A DNA stretch of 64,000 nucleotides from JACVRW01 sp963746825 (GCA_963746825.1 CAVVCU010000020.1:113954-177953), one strand, 5' to 3'. Counted from the stretch's first letter, positions 41,624 to 51,301 are shown. Translations and numbers: made by a program. The notes: generated by a model from the letters alone, not told the origin.

Positions 41624-44076
41624 CTACTGCCTCTTGGCCTTGGCGATCGCTGCGCTGCTGCACACGCGACCCACGTTGACCCGGTCGCCTCGGTCGACGA
41701 CGAGGTTGCGGACCGCCTGCAGGCGTCCCTCCTCGTCCTCGCACGTGAGCTGCCAGGCCTCCTTTGCGCCGGGGACCAGCGGGTGGGGCTGTCGAACGTG
41801 ACAGAGCCGTTGGTCCAGTCGTCGTGGCGCACCGTCCACCGAAGTAGTTGACCACGTGAGCGGTGTACTCGCCCGGAGGCGGGTCGAACAGGACCGCGTT
41901 CCTCCGTCGTGTCTCCGACGATGCCGACGAGGTGACCGGCTCGCCGTCGGCGTCGACTACGTAGAGGTCCCAGTCGGTGTCCGGATTCGTCCACTCGATG
42001 TGGACGGTCATCTTCCCGTTGTCCACGCTAGGCGGGCCCTCGACCGTGAACGGGATCGACTCGTCAGGACCGTCAGGGTAGAGCTCGTTCACAGCCGGCA
42101 CGCCCGGGCGGGTTCGCCAGGGCGATCGCCGCCTGCGGCGGCCCGGCCGGATCGCGGCCGATAACGTCCGGCCACCACCGGTCGGGTCGACGGATTCATG
42201 TGCCAGGAGAAGCGTCCGCCATCCGAGCGCAACTCGCTCTCGAGGGTGTCCGGGAACAGCATGGGCGCGCCGATGCTCCGTCTCCCGAGTCGTCCTGCCA
42301 CACCGGCTGACGTGGCGGTCATGAAGGACTTCTTGATCTTCAGCGTCCAGCCGTCCGGGGCCCGTCCCCTCACCAGTGAGTGGTAGCGCGGGCCGGCCGT
42401 GGCCTCGAGCATCTCGTAGTAGGCCTCCCGGTTACCTCCCAGGCCGGCACCTTCCGCCGGGGGCAGGCCGAGGTACTCCGCCACCACGCCGTGCTCGTAC
42501 GGCGGGTGGAACTCCGTCGGGCCCGATCTCGAACGTGTAGCCCAGGCCGCCGGCGGTCCAGAACGTCCAGTCCTCGGTCCCACCGGTGGTGTCGTACAGC
42601 CCGAACGACGGAGTGTTCGCGTAGCCGTTGTGGCTCGCCATCTCCGCGCCAAGAGCTCTCATCAGCGGCTCCTCGAGCGGAAAGCCCACGTCCACCACTC
42701 CGGGCGGGCGCAGCACGAGGTTCGAGTAGGTGTGGTTGGTGATCAGGTTGGTGATCTGGCGCTCGGAGTGGAGCTTGCGGATGTTCTCCGTCTCCGGCTC
42801 CGAGAACGGCATCGTTCCGCGGAACGTGTCGCTCAGCGGACTCGGTGCTGGCACCCGGTCCGCCCCAGAAGCCGCCGTAGTTGCGGTTGAGGTCGACGCC
42901 GAGCAGCCGGCCCGCGGTCAGGTTGTTCTCACAGGGTCCCGGGTGGGCGGGATCGGGCCAGCAGTTCTTGCGCTTCATCTCGTAGTCGAGGTCGTCGAAG
43001 TTCTCCCCGGGGACGGGAAGTCCGGCGCCGAGCGCGAGATGTTGAACCCGTCCGGGTTCACGATCGGGACCACGATGTTGCGCGTGGCCCGGACCAGCCG
43101 CGTCGTGCGGGCCTGGTTGCCGTAGTTGTTGATCAGGTCGTACGCCCATTCGATCGCGTGCTCAGACGACGGCCATTCGCGCGCATGGTGGACGCCCAAC
43201 TGGAGGAAGATGGGCTTGCCGTCACGCACGTTGTAGGGGTCCAAGGCGATCTCGATGCCTTGGACGTCGCGGCCCAGATGAGTGCGATGGGGCAGCGTGA
43301 GCGGCTTGACCAGGTTGGGGTAGCGCCCGGCCAGGAGCTTCATCTCGAACTCGTAGTCGGCGAGCACTCGATAGCTGGTGCGCCCGCTCGGCAACGCGCT
43401 GCCGGCCTGCGCCGTGCGGGCCGCGTAGCGGCGGTCGGCCCGGCGGTTGGCCTCATTGCGCTTCGCCAGGTCGGCTACGCGCACGCTGTAGCGGAACTTG
43501 TTGCGCCGCAGCACCTGCGCGTCCGCCTCGCCGTAGAGTCACGACCTCGATCGAGTCGGCGTCGCCGTGCTCGGTCAGGTCGAGGCCGAGCCGCTGCAGG
43601 CGCTCCTTGTCCGCGCGCGTGGGCGTGGACACGTCGACCACCTGAGCCGTTCCGCTCGCGGCGGCGGGCGGGGCAGCCAGGAAGCTGATCGACACGCGGG
43701 CGCTCGAGGAGCGGCCGCGGAAGCGACACGCCTGCACCAGCAGACGCTGGCCCTTGGTCACGAAGCCCTCGGCCAGCTCGTTGCCGCGGAAGGCGGCCGA
43801 TCCGGCCACGTAGCGCTTGGTCTTGGCGTCGAAGACACCGAGGTCCCAGTCGCCACGGCTCTTGAGCCGGACGCGCAGAAGGCCCTGCGCGCTCGAGGTG
43901 GCGCGCACCACGTCGGTGTGCGCTCGATTGCCTACGAAATTGGTATGACAGGCACGTGCCTTGTTGGCCGACGCGGTGACGGTTGTCCGCGTGGCCGCGG
44001 TTGCGGCAGCGGTAATCACCAGCAGGCCCGACAGGACGGCGGCCAATACGATGGCCACGCGGGTCCTTCCGATCAT
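41624..44076 (-). pseudogene. Secreted M14 zinc carboxypeptidase, broken by many frameshifts
   Basis: Starts at ATG 44076 behind GGAGGAG. The first frame has a signal peptide (VAIVLAAVLSGLLVITAAAT) and a beta domain (GDWDLGVFDAKTKRYVAGS), and fails near 43530. Later frames hold the M14 catalytic domain: zinc motif HHAREWPSSEH, NPDGFN, LDYEMKRKNCW, VDLNRNYGGFWGG, ITNHTYSNLVLRPPG, DTTGGTEDWTFW and the general-base region TEFHPPYEHG. The tail (TDWDLYVVDADGEPVTSS) repeats the DWDL-type beta domain. Breaks lie near 43530, 43020, 42850, 42525, 42110, 41870 and 41790, with both gained and lost bases. Intact relatives of about 800 residues would be secreted. Product probably nonfunctional unless the sequence is wrong. 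Confidence 0.8.
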
Positions 44077-44142
44077 CACTCCTCCTCTTGTAAACGACCC
44101 CAACCCTCAGGCACTACCCGTCGCCCCCACCAAAGGAAACCT

Positions 44143-44604
44143 GTGCCCTCCCGCCGCGAGCAGATCGAGATGACCGACGAAGAAGTGCACGAGTTCCTGG
44201 CCGAGAGGATGGTCATGCAGTGCGCGACCAACGGCCCACGCGGCCTGCCGCACCTGGTCCCGCTGTGGTTCGTCAGCGAGGGCACGGACCTGATCTCGTG
44301 GACGTACGGCAAATCGCAGAAGGCCAAGAACCTGGAGCGCGACCCGCGCGCGACGATCGGCCTCGAGGCGGGAGTGGAGTACCAGGACCTGCGCGGCGTG
44401 ACCCTCGAGTGCGACGTGGCGCTCGAGCACGACACCGAGCGGGTGGAGGAGGTGGGCCTGAAGCTGTTCGAGCGCTACGCGGGCGACGTCGGCCCGGAGC
44501 TGCGCGAGATGATCGCCGGGCAGGCCCGCAAGCGAGTGGGCATGCGCTTCGTTGCCTCCCGTGTGATCAGCTGGGACCACCGCAAGCTCGGGGGCACCTA
44601 TTAA
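44143..44604 (+). CDS. PPOX-class (pyridoxamine 5'-phosphate oxidase-like) flavin/F420-binding protein
   Basis: A 153-residue split-barrel protein from GTG 44143 with AAAGGA 6 nt upstream. Pattern: MTDEEVHEFLAERMVMQCAT, GLPHLVPLWFVSEGTDLISW, KAKNLERDPRATIGLEAG and ISWDHRKLGGTY at the end. Members bind FMN or F420 and reduce small substrates. Its TAA stop overlaps the probable ATT start of rmlA (TATTAAG). Whether it shares function with the dTDP-sugar genes is doubtful; position suggests cotranscription only. Confidence 0.87.
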   Translation: MPSRREQIEMTDEEVHEFLAERMVMQCATNGPRGLPHLVPLWFVSEGTDLISWTYGKSQKAKNLERDPRATIGLEAGVEYQDLRGVTLECDVALEHDTERVEEVGLKLFERYAGDVGPELREMIAGQARKRVGMRFVASRVISWDHRKLGGTY

Positions 44605-45664
44605 GGGCCTGATCCTCTCCGGGGGCAAGGGCACGCGCCTGCGCCCGCTCACCCACACGAGCGCCAAGCAGCTCGTGCCGGTGGCCAACAAGCCCGTGCT
44701 CTTCTACGGGATCGAGGCGATGGTCGCGGCCGGCATCGAGGAGATCGGCATCATCATCGCCCCCGAGACCGGCGCCGAGATCCGCAGCGCCACCGGCGAC
44801 GGCTCGCGCTTCGGGGCCTCCATCGAGTACATCGAGCAGGACGCGCCGCTCGGGCTGGCGCACGCGGTGCTCACCGCCGAGCCCTTCCTGGGCGACTCGC
44901 CCTTCGTCATGTACCTGGGTGACAACCTCCTGCGCGACGGCATCGTCGATCTCGTCGCCACCTTCCGCAGCGAGGCGCCCGAGGCGCTGATCCTGCTCAC
45001 GCCGGTGCCCGACCCCGAGCACTACGGGGTGGCCGAGCTCGAGGACGGCCGGGTGTCCCGGCTGGTCGAGAAGCCGAAGGAGCCCCAGACCGATCTCGCG
45101 CTCGTTGGCGTCTACATGTTCACGCCGGCGATCTTCGCGGCCGCGCGCTCGATCGAGCCCTCCTGGCGGGATGAGCTCGAGATCACCGACGCCATCCAGG
45201 CTCTGGTGGACGGCGGCCAGCGCGTCGACCCGCACATCGTGCACGGCTGGTGGAAGGACACGGGCCAGGTGCAGGACATGCTGGAGGCCAACCGGCTCAT
45301 CCTCGACGACCTGACCGAGCGTCTCGACGGCGAGCTGGTGGATTCACGCGTGGAGGGCCGCGTGGTGGTGGAGGAGGGGGCGCGGCTCGAGCGCACCACC
45401 GTCCGGGGACCCGCGGTGATCGGGCGCAATTCGCGCATCACCGACGCCTACATCGGGCCCTACACGGCGGTCGGCGAGGACGTGACGATCGAGAAGGCCG
45501 AGCTCGAGCATTCGATCGTGCTGTCGGGCTCGTCGATCCGCGACCTCGAGTACCGCATCGAGGCCAGCCTGATCGGCAAGAACGTGACCATCGGGAGAGG
45601 CCCGGCCCTGCCGAAGGCCTACCGCTTCGTGGTGGGCGACAACGCGGACGTTCAGATCCTGTGA
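44600..45664 (+). CDS. rmlA: Glucose-1-phosphate thymidylyltransferase, long form, with non-canonical start
   Basis: A 354-residue nucleotidyltransferase making dTDP-glucose. The N-terminal KGLILSGGKGTRLRPLT is the nucleotide-binding motif; QLVPVANKPVLFYGI, YLGDNLLRDG and VEKPKEPQTDLALVGVY follow, and the last 100 residues form a left-handed beta-helix (VEGRVVVEEGARLERTTVRG). No ATG, GTG or TTG occurs in frame between the stop at 44564-44566 and this motif. The only reasonable starts are ATT 44600, which aligns exactly with the family's first Met and overlaps the upstream TAA, or CTG 44609. The first canonical codon, GTG 44675, would delete the active site. Confidence 0.9.
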   Translation: MKGLILSGGKGTRLRPLTHTSAKQLVPVANKPVLFYGIEAMVAAGIEEIGIIIAPETGAEIRSATGDGSRFGASIEYIEQDAPLGLAHAVLTAEPFLGDSPFVMYLGDNLLRDGIVDLVATFRSEAPEALILLTPVPDPEHYGVAELEDGRVSRLVEKPKEPQTDLALVGVYMFTPAIFAAARSIEPSWRDELEITDAIQALVDGGQRVDPHIVHGWWKDTGQVQDMLEANRLILDDLTERLDGELVDSRVEGRVVVEEGARLERTTVRGPAVIGRNSRITDAYIGPYTAVGEDVTIEKAELEHSIVLSGSSIRDLEYRIEASLIGKNVTIGRGPALPKAYRFVVGDNADVQIL

Positions 45665-46446
45665 GGACGGTCGTGCTGGGAGCGGGCGGCATGCTCGGCC
45701 AGGCGGTCGTGCGGGCCACGGGCGGCGAGGGCCTCGCGCGGGCCGAGCTCGACGTGACCGACGCCCGCGCGGTCGAGGCGGCGCTCGGCCCCGACGACCT
45801 CGCGATCAACTGCGCGGCGTGGACCGACGTCGACGGCGCCGAGGAGCACGCCGAGGAGGCGCTGCGGGTGAACGCCGAGGGCGCGGCGAACGTCGCCGCG
45901 GCGGCGGGCACCGTGGTCTACGTGTCGAGCGATTACGTGTTCGACGGGCGAAAGCGCGAGCCCTATCTGGAGTCCGATCCCGTGGGCCCGATCTCGAGCT
46001 ACGGGCGCTCGAAGCTCGAGGGCGAGCGGGCCACCGCCGAGGCCAACCCACGCCACTACATCGTGCGCTCGGCCTGGCTGTACGGACCGGGCGGGCCGAA
46101 CTTCGTGGACACCATGCTGCGGCTCGGCCCCGAGCTGCGCGTGGTCGACGACCAGGTGGGCTCCCCCACCTTCACCGTGCACCTGGCCGACGCGCTGGCC
46201 GAGCTGATCGGCGGCGAGGACTTCGGTGTGCACCACCTCGCCGCATCGGGCCGGTGCTCGTGGTTCGAGTTCGCTCGCGAGATCTTCGCCCTGAGCGCCC
46301 GCGAGGTCGACCTCTCGCCCTGCACCACGGAGGAGTTCCCGCGCCCGGCGCCGCGCCCGGCGTGGTCGGTGCTCGAGAGCGAGCGCGGGCACCGGCTGCC
46401 GCACTGGCGCGACGGGCTGCAGGCCTATCTGGGGGTACGCGTATGA
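45661..46446 (+). CDS. rmlD: dTDP-4-dehydrorhamnose reductase
   Basis: A 261-residue NAD(P)-dependent SDR that makes dTDP-L-rhamnose in the last pathway step. Seen are VVLGAGGMLGQAVV (nucleotide site), INCAAWTDVDGAEE, VSSDYVFDG and the YGRSKLEGE active-site Tyr/Lys. Starts with GTG 45661 overlapping the rmlA stop and ends in an ATGA overlap with rmlB. Synthesis of rhamnose needs an RmlC epimerase, which is not in this window. Confidence 0.92.
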   Translation: MRTVVLGAGGMLGQAVVRATGGEGLARAELDVTDARAVEAALGPDDLAINCAAWTDVDGAEEHAEEALRVNAEGAANVAAAAGTVVYVSSDYVFDGRKREPYLESDPVGPISSYGRSKLEGERATAEANPRHYIVRSAWLYGPGGPNFVDTMLRLGPELRVVDDQVGSPTFTVHLADALAELIGGEDFGVHHLAASGRCSWFEFAREIFALSAREVDLSPCTTEEFPRPAPRPAWSVLESERGHRLPHWRDGLQAYLGVRV

Positions 46447-47426
46447 AGTTGCTCGTGACCGGAGCGGCCGGGTTCATCGGCTCGACCTACGTGCGCCTGG
46501 TGGAGGGCGAGCACGACGTGACCGTGCTCGACAAGCTGACCTACGCCGGCCGGCGCGAGAACCTGCCCGACGGCGTGGAGCTGGTGGTGGGTGGGATCGA
46601 GGATCGCAACCTGGTGATGGAGCTGGCCGAGGACGCCGACGCCGTGGTCAACTTCGCCGCCGAGTCGCACGTCGACCGCTCGATCGCGGATCAGGACGCC
46701 TTCGCGCGTACCCACGTGATCGGCACGAGCGTGTTGCTCGACGCGGCCCGCGAGCGCGGGGTGGGCCGCTTCCTGCAGGTGTCCACCGACGAGGTCTACG
46801 GCTCGATCGCCGAGGGCTCGTTCACCGAGACCTCCCCGCTCGACCCCTCCTCCCCCTACTCCGCCACCAAGGCCGGAGGGGACCTGCTGGTGTCGGCACA
46901 CGCGCACACCCACGGCCTCGAGGCCGTGATCTGCCGCGGCTCGAACAACTACGGGCCGCGGCAGTACCCGGAGAAGCTGATCCCGCTGACGATCCTCAAC
47001 GCGCTGCACGGCGACCCCCTGCCGGTGTACGGCGACGGGCGCCAGGTGCGCAACTGGCTCTACGTGGAGGACTTCTGCCGCGGCATACACGCGGTGCTCG
47101 AGCGCGGCCGGCCGGGCGAGGCCTACAACGTGGGAGGCCCCGACGAGTGCGAGAACATCGATGTGGTCCGGCGCATCCTCGAGCTGACCGGACGCGACGA
47201 GGGGCTGATCGAATACGTGAAGGATCGCCCCGGGCACGATCGCCGCTACTCGCTGGGCAGCGACAAGATCCGGGAGGAGCTCGGCTGGGAGGCCGGCGTG
47301 CGGTTCGACGAGGGCCTGGCGCGCACGGTCCAGTGGTACCGCGACAACGAGGACTGGTGGGCGCCTATCCGCTCTGGCGAGTACCGCGACTACTACGAGA
47401 GGCAGTATGGGCGCGCTCTGAGTTGA
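46443..47426 (+). CDS. rmlB: dTDP-glucose 4,6-dehydratase
   Basis: A 327-residue extended SDR. Motifs: VTGAAGFIGSTYVRLVEGEH (NAD site), FAAESHVDRSI, STDEVYGS, YSATKAGGDLL with the catalytic Tyr and Lys, RGSNNYGPRQYPEKLIPL and GPDECENIDVV. It oxidizes, dehydrates and reduces dTDP-glucose to the 4-keto-6-deoxy sugar. Its last 62 bp overlap the convergent DUF3592-like gene. Confidence 0.94.
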   Translation: MKLLVTGAAGFIGSTYVRLVEGEHDVTVLDKLTYAGRRENLPDGVELVVGGIEDRNLVMELAEDADAVVNFAAESHVDRSIADQDAFARTHVIGTSVLLDAARERGVGRFLQVSTDEVYGSIAEGSFTETSPLDPSSPYSATKAGGDLLVSAHAHTHGLEAVICRGSNNYGPRQYPEKLIPLTILNALHGDPLPVYGDGRQVRNWLYVEDFCRGIHAVLERGRPGEAYNVGGPDECENIDVVRRILELTGRDEGLIEYVKDRPGHDRRYSLGSDKIREELGWEAGVRFDEGLARTVQWYRDNEDWWAPIRSGEYRDYYERQYGRALS

Positions 47427-47877
47427 GCACCGCCCAGGACTTGCCGTCCACCATCTCGACCTCGAGCCACCTGCGGTCGTTGGAGCGCACCTCGGCCAGC
47501 ACCGGCTTGCCCTTCGACGCCTTCACGAACTCGTGCGCCCGCTCGGTGTGGATCGGCTCGTCGTACTTGAACTTGCCGTGTATCGGAGAGGTGAAGTGCA
47601 CCCTCATGTGGTGCCCGCTGCTGCCGAACTCGCTCCCGAACTGGACGATGCGCCCCACGGTCCCCTCGACCTCAACCCACGTGCCTTCGTCGAGTTTCTG
47701 CTGGCCGTGGCGGAATCCGAAGAAGTACAGAAGCGGGAAGCCCGCCACGATCGCCGCCGGGCCGAGCCAGGGAGCCCAGGCGGGAAGGCTGGGCGCGAGG
47801 TCGCCGAAGGCCGCGAAGGACCAGCAGACGCCGGCGAAGAGCAGCGCCGCCGCCAATACCTTGCCCACGCGGTTCAC
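47365..47877 (-). CDS. DUF3592-like membrane protein
   Basis: A 170-residue protein with two N-terminal helices (VLAAALLFAGVCWSFAAF, LGPAAIVAGFPLLYFFGF) and an exposed beta domain (VEVEGTVGRIVQFGSEFGSS, MRVHFTSP, GKPVLAEVRSNDRRW) resembling DUF3592. The start is GTG 47877, overlapping the CAP gene stop as GTGA. The last 21 residues overlap rmlB on the other strand and may be a late extension. Function unknown. Confidence 0.75.
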   Translation of the reverse strand: MNRVGKVLAAALLFAGVCWSFAAFGDLAPSLPAWAPWLGPAAIVAGFPLLYFFGFRHGQQKLDEGTWVEVEGTVGRIVQFGSEFGSSGHHMRVHFTSPIHGKFKYDEPIHTERAHEFVKASKGKPVLAEVRSNDRRWLEVEMVDGKSWAVLNSERAHTASRSSRGTRQSG

Positions 47878-48479
47878 GGTGCCCCCGCCGGCAGCGGCGG
47901 ACCGCCGAAGCTGACCGCGTAGGTCGCGCCCGGCAGCGGGTCCTCGGGGGTCTCGGGAACCCCGGGCACGACGCCCACGCCCATCTGGGTGAACGCGCCG
48001 CGCAGGATGTTGTCGCGGTGGCCGGGACTGTGCATCCAGCCGTCCACGATCTCCACGGGCGAGGCCTCCAGGCCGGTGCCCCAGGCCAGGTTCTCGCCCG
48101 ACGAGTAGTGCTTGGACGGATAGCCCGCGTTCAGCGCGCGGTCCTCGGGCCTGAGGCCCTCGGGCGTGTCGTGGGAGAAGAACCGGCGCTCCACCATGTC
48201 CTCGGCGTGGCCCTGAGCGGCGGTCTCGAGCCGCGTTTCGTACTCGAGCCCGGCCAGGCCCTCCTGGGCGCGCTCCTCGTTGTGCAGGCAGAGAATGAGC
48301 TCCCGGATGCGCGGCGGGCGCAGCTCGCGCGGGCGCAGGCCTCCGTCGCGCCCGCAGCCCGAGCGCTTGTCGCTGTAGCGCTGGGAGGCGTCCGGCTCGC
48401 CGGCCTTGCCCTCGCGCAGCGCGACACCGGCCACGATCAGGGCGACCACGAGCAGGCCGATCAGCACCGGGACTGTCAT
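47874..48479 (-). CDS. Secreted CAP (SCP/PR1) domain protein
   Basis: A 201-residue protein with an N-terminal membrane or signal helix (VPVLIGLLVVALIVAGVAL) and a CAP domain: LHNEERAQEGLAGLEYE, AAQGHAEDMVERRFFSHDTP, SSGENLAWG and GWMHSPGHRDNIL, with the conserved His/Glu pairs. Bacterial CAP proteins are secreted and of mostly unknown function. GAATAAGGGGGC stands right before the ATG, the same block as at the secreted-protein gene starting at 61801. Confidence 0.9.
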   Translation of the reverse strand: MTVPVLIGLLVVALIVAGVALREGKAGEPDASQRYSDKRSGCGRDGGLRPRELRPPRIRELILCLHNEERAQEGLAGLEYETRLETAAQGHAEDMVERRFFSHDTPEGLRPEDRALNAGYPSKHYSSGENLAWGTGLEASPVEIVDGWMHSPGHRDNILRGAFTQMGVGVVPGVPETPEDPLPGATYAVSFGGPPLPAGAP

Positions 48480-48511
48480 GCCCCCTTATTCGGCCGGCCT
48501 GGCGGCGTCGA

Positions 48512-48517
48512 TAGCCT
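48512..48517 (+). promoter_or_regulatory. Putative -10 element before the ABC exporter
   Basis: TAGCCT 7 nt before GTG 48525. A GAAGGA stretch directly abuts the GTG but is too close to serve well as a ribosome site, so the leaderless reading fits. Confidence 0.4.
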
Positions 48518-48524
48518 CGAAGGA

Positions 48525-49250
48525 GTGTTCCGTGACGACGCCGCCCTCAGCCTCCGTGGTCTCACCAAGCGCTACGGCGACGGCACGCTCGCGCTCGACG
48601 ACTTCGACCTGGAGATCCCGTCGGGAGCCTTCTTCGGGCTGCTCGGCCCCAACGGGGCGGGCAAGACGACGGCCATCAGCGCGGTGTGCAACCTCCTGCG
48701 CGTGACCTCGGGCGAGATCCGGGTGTTCGGTGAGCCCCACGACTCGATGACCGCACGGTCGTGGATCGGGCTGGCCGAGCAGGACATCAACCTCGACCGC
48801 TTTCTCACCGTCCGCGAGACGCTCATGTACCACGGCGGCTACTTCGGGATGAAGGACCCCGGCCCGCGGGCCGACGAGCTGGTGGCCGCCTTCGGCCTCG
48901 AGCACAAGCGCGACACGCGCGCGCCGCGGCTGTCGGGCGGCCAGCGCCGGCGCCTGCTCCTGGCCCGCGCCCTCATGCACCGCCCGCGCCTGGTGATCCT
49001 CGACGAGCCCACGGCCGGCGTCGACTTCGAGCTGCGCACGGAGCTGTGGCGCTACATCCGCCAGCTGCACGCCGAGGGCACCACGATCCTGCTCACCACC
49101 CACTACCTCGACGAGGCCGAGGCGCTGTGCGACGAGATCGGGCTGATCCGCGACGGGCACCTGATCGCGCGCGACACCGCGTCCGGGCTGCGCGACCACT
49201 TCGGCGGCGAGCGCCTCGAGGACGTCTATGTGAACGCGATGGCGTCGTGA
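48525..49250 (+). CDS. ABC-2 type exporter ATP-binding protein
   Basis: A 241-residue ATPase with Walker A GPNGAGKT, Q-loop GLAEQDINLDRFLT, signature LSGGQRRR, Walker B RLVILDEP and H-loop LLTTHYLDEAE. The pattern is that of drug or polysaccharide exporters of the ABC-2 class. The start is GTG 48525; longer frames are antisense to the CAP gene. Its permease follows 9 bp downstream. Substrate unknown. Confidence 0.9.
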   Translation: MFRDDAALSLRGLTKRYGDGTLALDDFDLEIPSGAFFGLLGPNGAGKTTAISAVCNLLRVTSGEIRVFGEPHDSMTARSWIGLAEQDINLDRFLTVRETLMYHGGYFGMKDPGPRADELVAAFGLEHKRDTRAPRLSGGQRRRLLLARALMHRPRLVILDEPTAGVDFELRTELWRYIRQLHAEGTTILLTTHYLDEAEALCDEIGLIRDGHLIARDTASGLRDHFGGERLEDVYVNAMAS

Positions 49251-49259
49251 CCGGGCTCG

Positions 49260-50003
49260 GTGTGGCTGTGCCGCCGCGAGACCCTGCGGGTGTCGAAGCT
49301 CTGGACCCAGACCGTGCTCGCGCCGGTGATCTCCTCGATCCTCTTCATCCTCGTGTTCGGGCTCTCCCTGGGCGGGCGAATCGATCAGGTGAGCACGGTC
49401 GACTACGAGGTGTTCATCGTGCCCGGGCTGATCACGATGGGCATGGCGCAGGCCGCCTACGCCAACAACGCGTCGTCGATCTTCCAGGCGCGCTTCGACC
49501 GCTACATCCACGACGTGCTCTCCGCGCCCCTGCCCGCCTGGCAGGTGGCCTTCGGCTTCACCGTGGGCGGCGTCTTCCGGGCGCTGGCCATCGGCGGCTC
49601 GCTGCTCGTGCTGTCGGTCGCGTTCGTGGGCGTGCCCGTGGAGGAGCCCTTCGCGCTGATCGCCGCGGTGGCGCTCGGCCTCGTGCTGTTCAGCGCGCTC
49701 GGAGTGGTGGTGGGGATCTACGCGGAGACGTGGGACCACACCACGTTCATCTCCAACATCGTGATCCTGCCGCTGGCCTTCGTCGGCGGGGTCTTCTACT
49801 CCGTCGAGGTGCTTCCCTCCCCGTGGGAGGAGCTCTCGCACTTCAACCCCGTCTTCTACCTCGTCAACGCGGTGCGCTTCGGCTTCCTGGGTGAGAGCGA
49901 CGTGTCGATCTGGCTCTCGCTGGGAGTGGTGGCGGCGCTCGCGGTGCCGGTATATGCGTGGTCGCAATGGCTGTTCACGACCGGTCGGCGCTTAAAGGAC
50001 TAG
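49260..50003 (+). CDS. ABC-2 type transporter permease
   Basis: A 247-residue permease with six helices (VISSILFILVFGLSLGG, LLVLSVAFVGVPVEEP, ALGLVLFSALGVVVGIY, NIVILPLAFVGGVFYSVEVL). It starts at GTG 49260, 9 bp after the ATPase stop. A GTG overlapping the ATPase stop (49247) is off by one base; a single-base excess there may hide the true coupled start. Partner of the upstream ATPase. Confidence 0.88.
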   Translation: MWLCRRETLRVSKLWTQTVLAPVISSILFILVFGLSLGGRIDQVSTVDYEVFIVPGLITMGMAQAAYANNASSIFQARFDRYIHDVLSAPLPAWQVAFGFTVGGVFRALAIGGSLLVLSVAFVGVPVEEPFALIAAVALGLVLFSALGVVVGIYAETWDHTTFISNIVILPLAFVGGVFYSVEVLPSPWEELSHFNPVFYLVNAVRFGFLGESDVSIWLSLGVVAALAVPVYAWSQWLFTTGRRLKD

Positions 50004-50651
50004 AAGAGCGGATCGTTGGCTGCCGCAGGTGCCCTCGCCTGGTCGAGTGGCGCGAGCGGGTGGCCCGCGAGAAGCGCGCGGCGTTTCGGGACGAGGACTA
50101 CTGGGGCCGCCCGCTACCCGGCTTCGGCGACCCGCGCGCTTCGGTCTACGTGCTCGGCCTGGCCCCGGCCGCGCACGGCGGCAACCGCACCGGCCGGGTG
50201 TTCACCGGCGACCGCTCGGCCGATTGGCTGTTCGCCTCGATGCACCGGACGGGGTTCGCCAACCAGCCGACCTCGGTGCACCGCGACGACGGGCTGCGGC
50301 TGGACGGCGCCTTCGTGTCCGCCGCGGTGCGCTGCGCTCCTCCGGCCAACAAGCCGCTGCCGGCCGAACGCGACAACTGCCTGCCCTACGCGGCCGAGGA
50401 GCTCGCGCTGGTGGAGCCGCGGGTGATCGTCTGCCTGGGCGCGTTCGCGTGGGACGCGGCGTGCCGCCTGCTGGGGCTGCGCCCCAAGCCGCGCTTCGGC
50501 CACGGCGCCGAGTTCGCACCGCCCGAAGGACGGACCGGTGCTGCTCGGCTGCTTTCACCCCAGCCAGCAGAACACGTTCACCGGCAAGCTGACCGAGCCG
50601 ATGATCGATGCGGTGTTCTCACGGGCGCGGGAGCTCGACCGCTCGTCCTAG
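49967..50651 (+). CDS. Family 5 uracil-DNA glycosylase (UDGb), one frameshift
   Basis: Excises uracil from DNA; thermophile and actinobacterial family 5 type. Motif A is GLAPAAHGGNRTGRVFTGD; iron-sulfur Cys candidates are VGCRRCPRL, RCAPPANKPLP and DNCLPY. The frame breaks near 50525 (PPEG); in the next frame the protein continues with PVLLGCFHPSQQNTFTGKLT, carrying motif B HPSQQNTFTG, to the TAG at 50649. Length 3n+1 fits one extra base. ATG 49967 lies inside the permease gene end. The last 33 bp overlap the convergent SGNH gene. Confidence 0.82.
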
Positions 50652-51301
50652 CCGCCGGTAGCCCTCCACCGACGGGTGGGCAAGGTCGATCGTCCAACGC
50701 AGGCGCATCCGCCCCGGGCGGCGCGGGTCCTCCAGCACGTCGTACCACTGGATCACGGGGACGTTCTCCTCGCGGCCTATCGCCGCGATGCGCTCGTTGA
50801 GGTCGCGGATCGGCCGGTAGGCCACCGGGTAGCCGCCGTTCCAGGGCAACAGCTCCACGACCGCCACGCGCAGCCCGAGCTCCTTCCCGCGCCGCACCAT
50901 GGCTTGCAGGTTGGCTGCCGCTCCCTCCGGCGGCAGGCCCTGCGCGATGTCGTTGACTCCGCCCTGGACGATCACCACGTCAGCGCCCTTGGCGCAGTCG
51001 TCGAGGCGCCGGGCTATCTCGTCGGTGCGCTGGCCGTTGATCCCGCAGTTGCGAAAGCGCGTGCCGGGCAGCGCGCGCTCGGCCCAGTAGCCGTACTGGC
51101 TGCGCACGTCGGGCTCCGCGATCTGCGAGCGCGCGGCGGGGTCGGGATCCCACGAGCGGCGTGCCCGCGGTGATGGAGTCGCCCAGGGCGGCGACCACGG
51201 TGGCGCCGCGCCGGATCGCCGGCCGGGCGCTCCTCCCCGCCGCCGCAGCCGGCAGCCAGCGCAATCGCTAGCGCGAACGCAAGGGCGGCCGGCCGGCGCA
51301 T
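50619..51301 (-). CDS. SGNH/GDSL-type hydrolase lipoprotein, two frameshifts
   Basis: A secreted or lipid-anchored esterase of about 227 residues. The start ATG 51301 gives a lipoprotein signal ending LAAGC. Block I is ALGDSITAG (nucleophile Ser), then FRNCGINGQRTDEIA, VVIVQGGVNDIAQG (block III Gly-x-Asn) and the DLAHPS Asp-His pair. Two single-base excesses near 51210 and 51150 shift the frame; total length is 3n+2. Removing both gives a continuous protein. Substrate unknown. Confidence 0.8.

Noticed and set aside
44675..45664. rmlA starting at the first canonical codon, GTG 44675
   Set aside because: This would delete the GGxGTRLRPL nucleotide-binding motif that is present in frame upstream.
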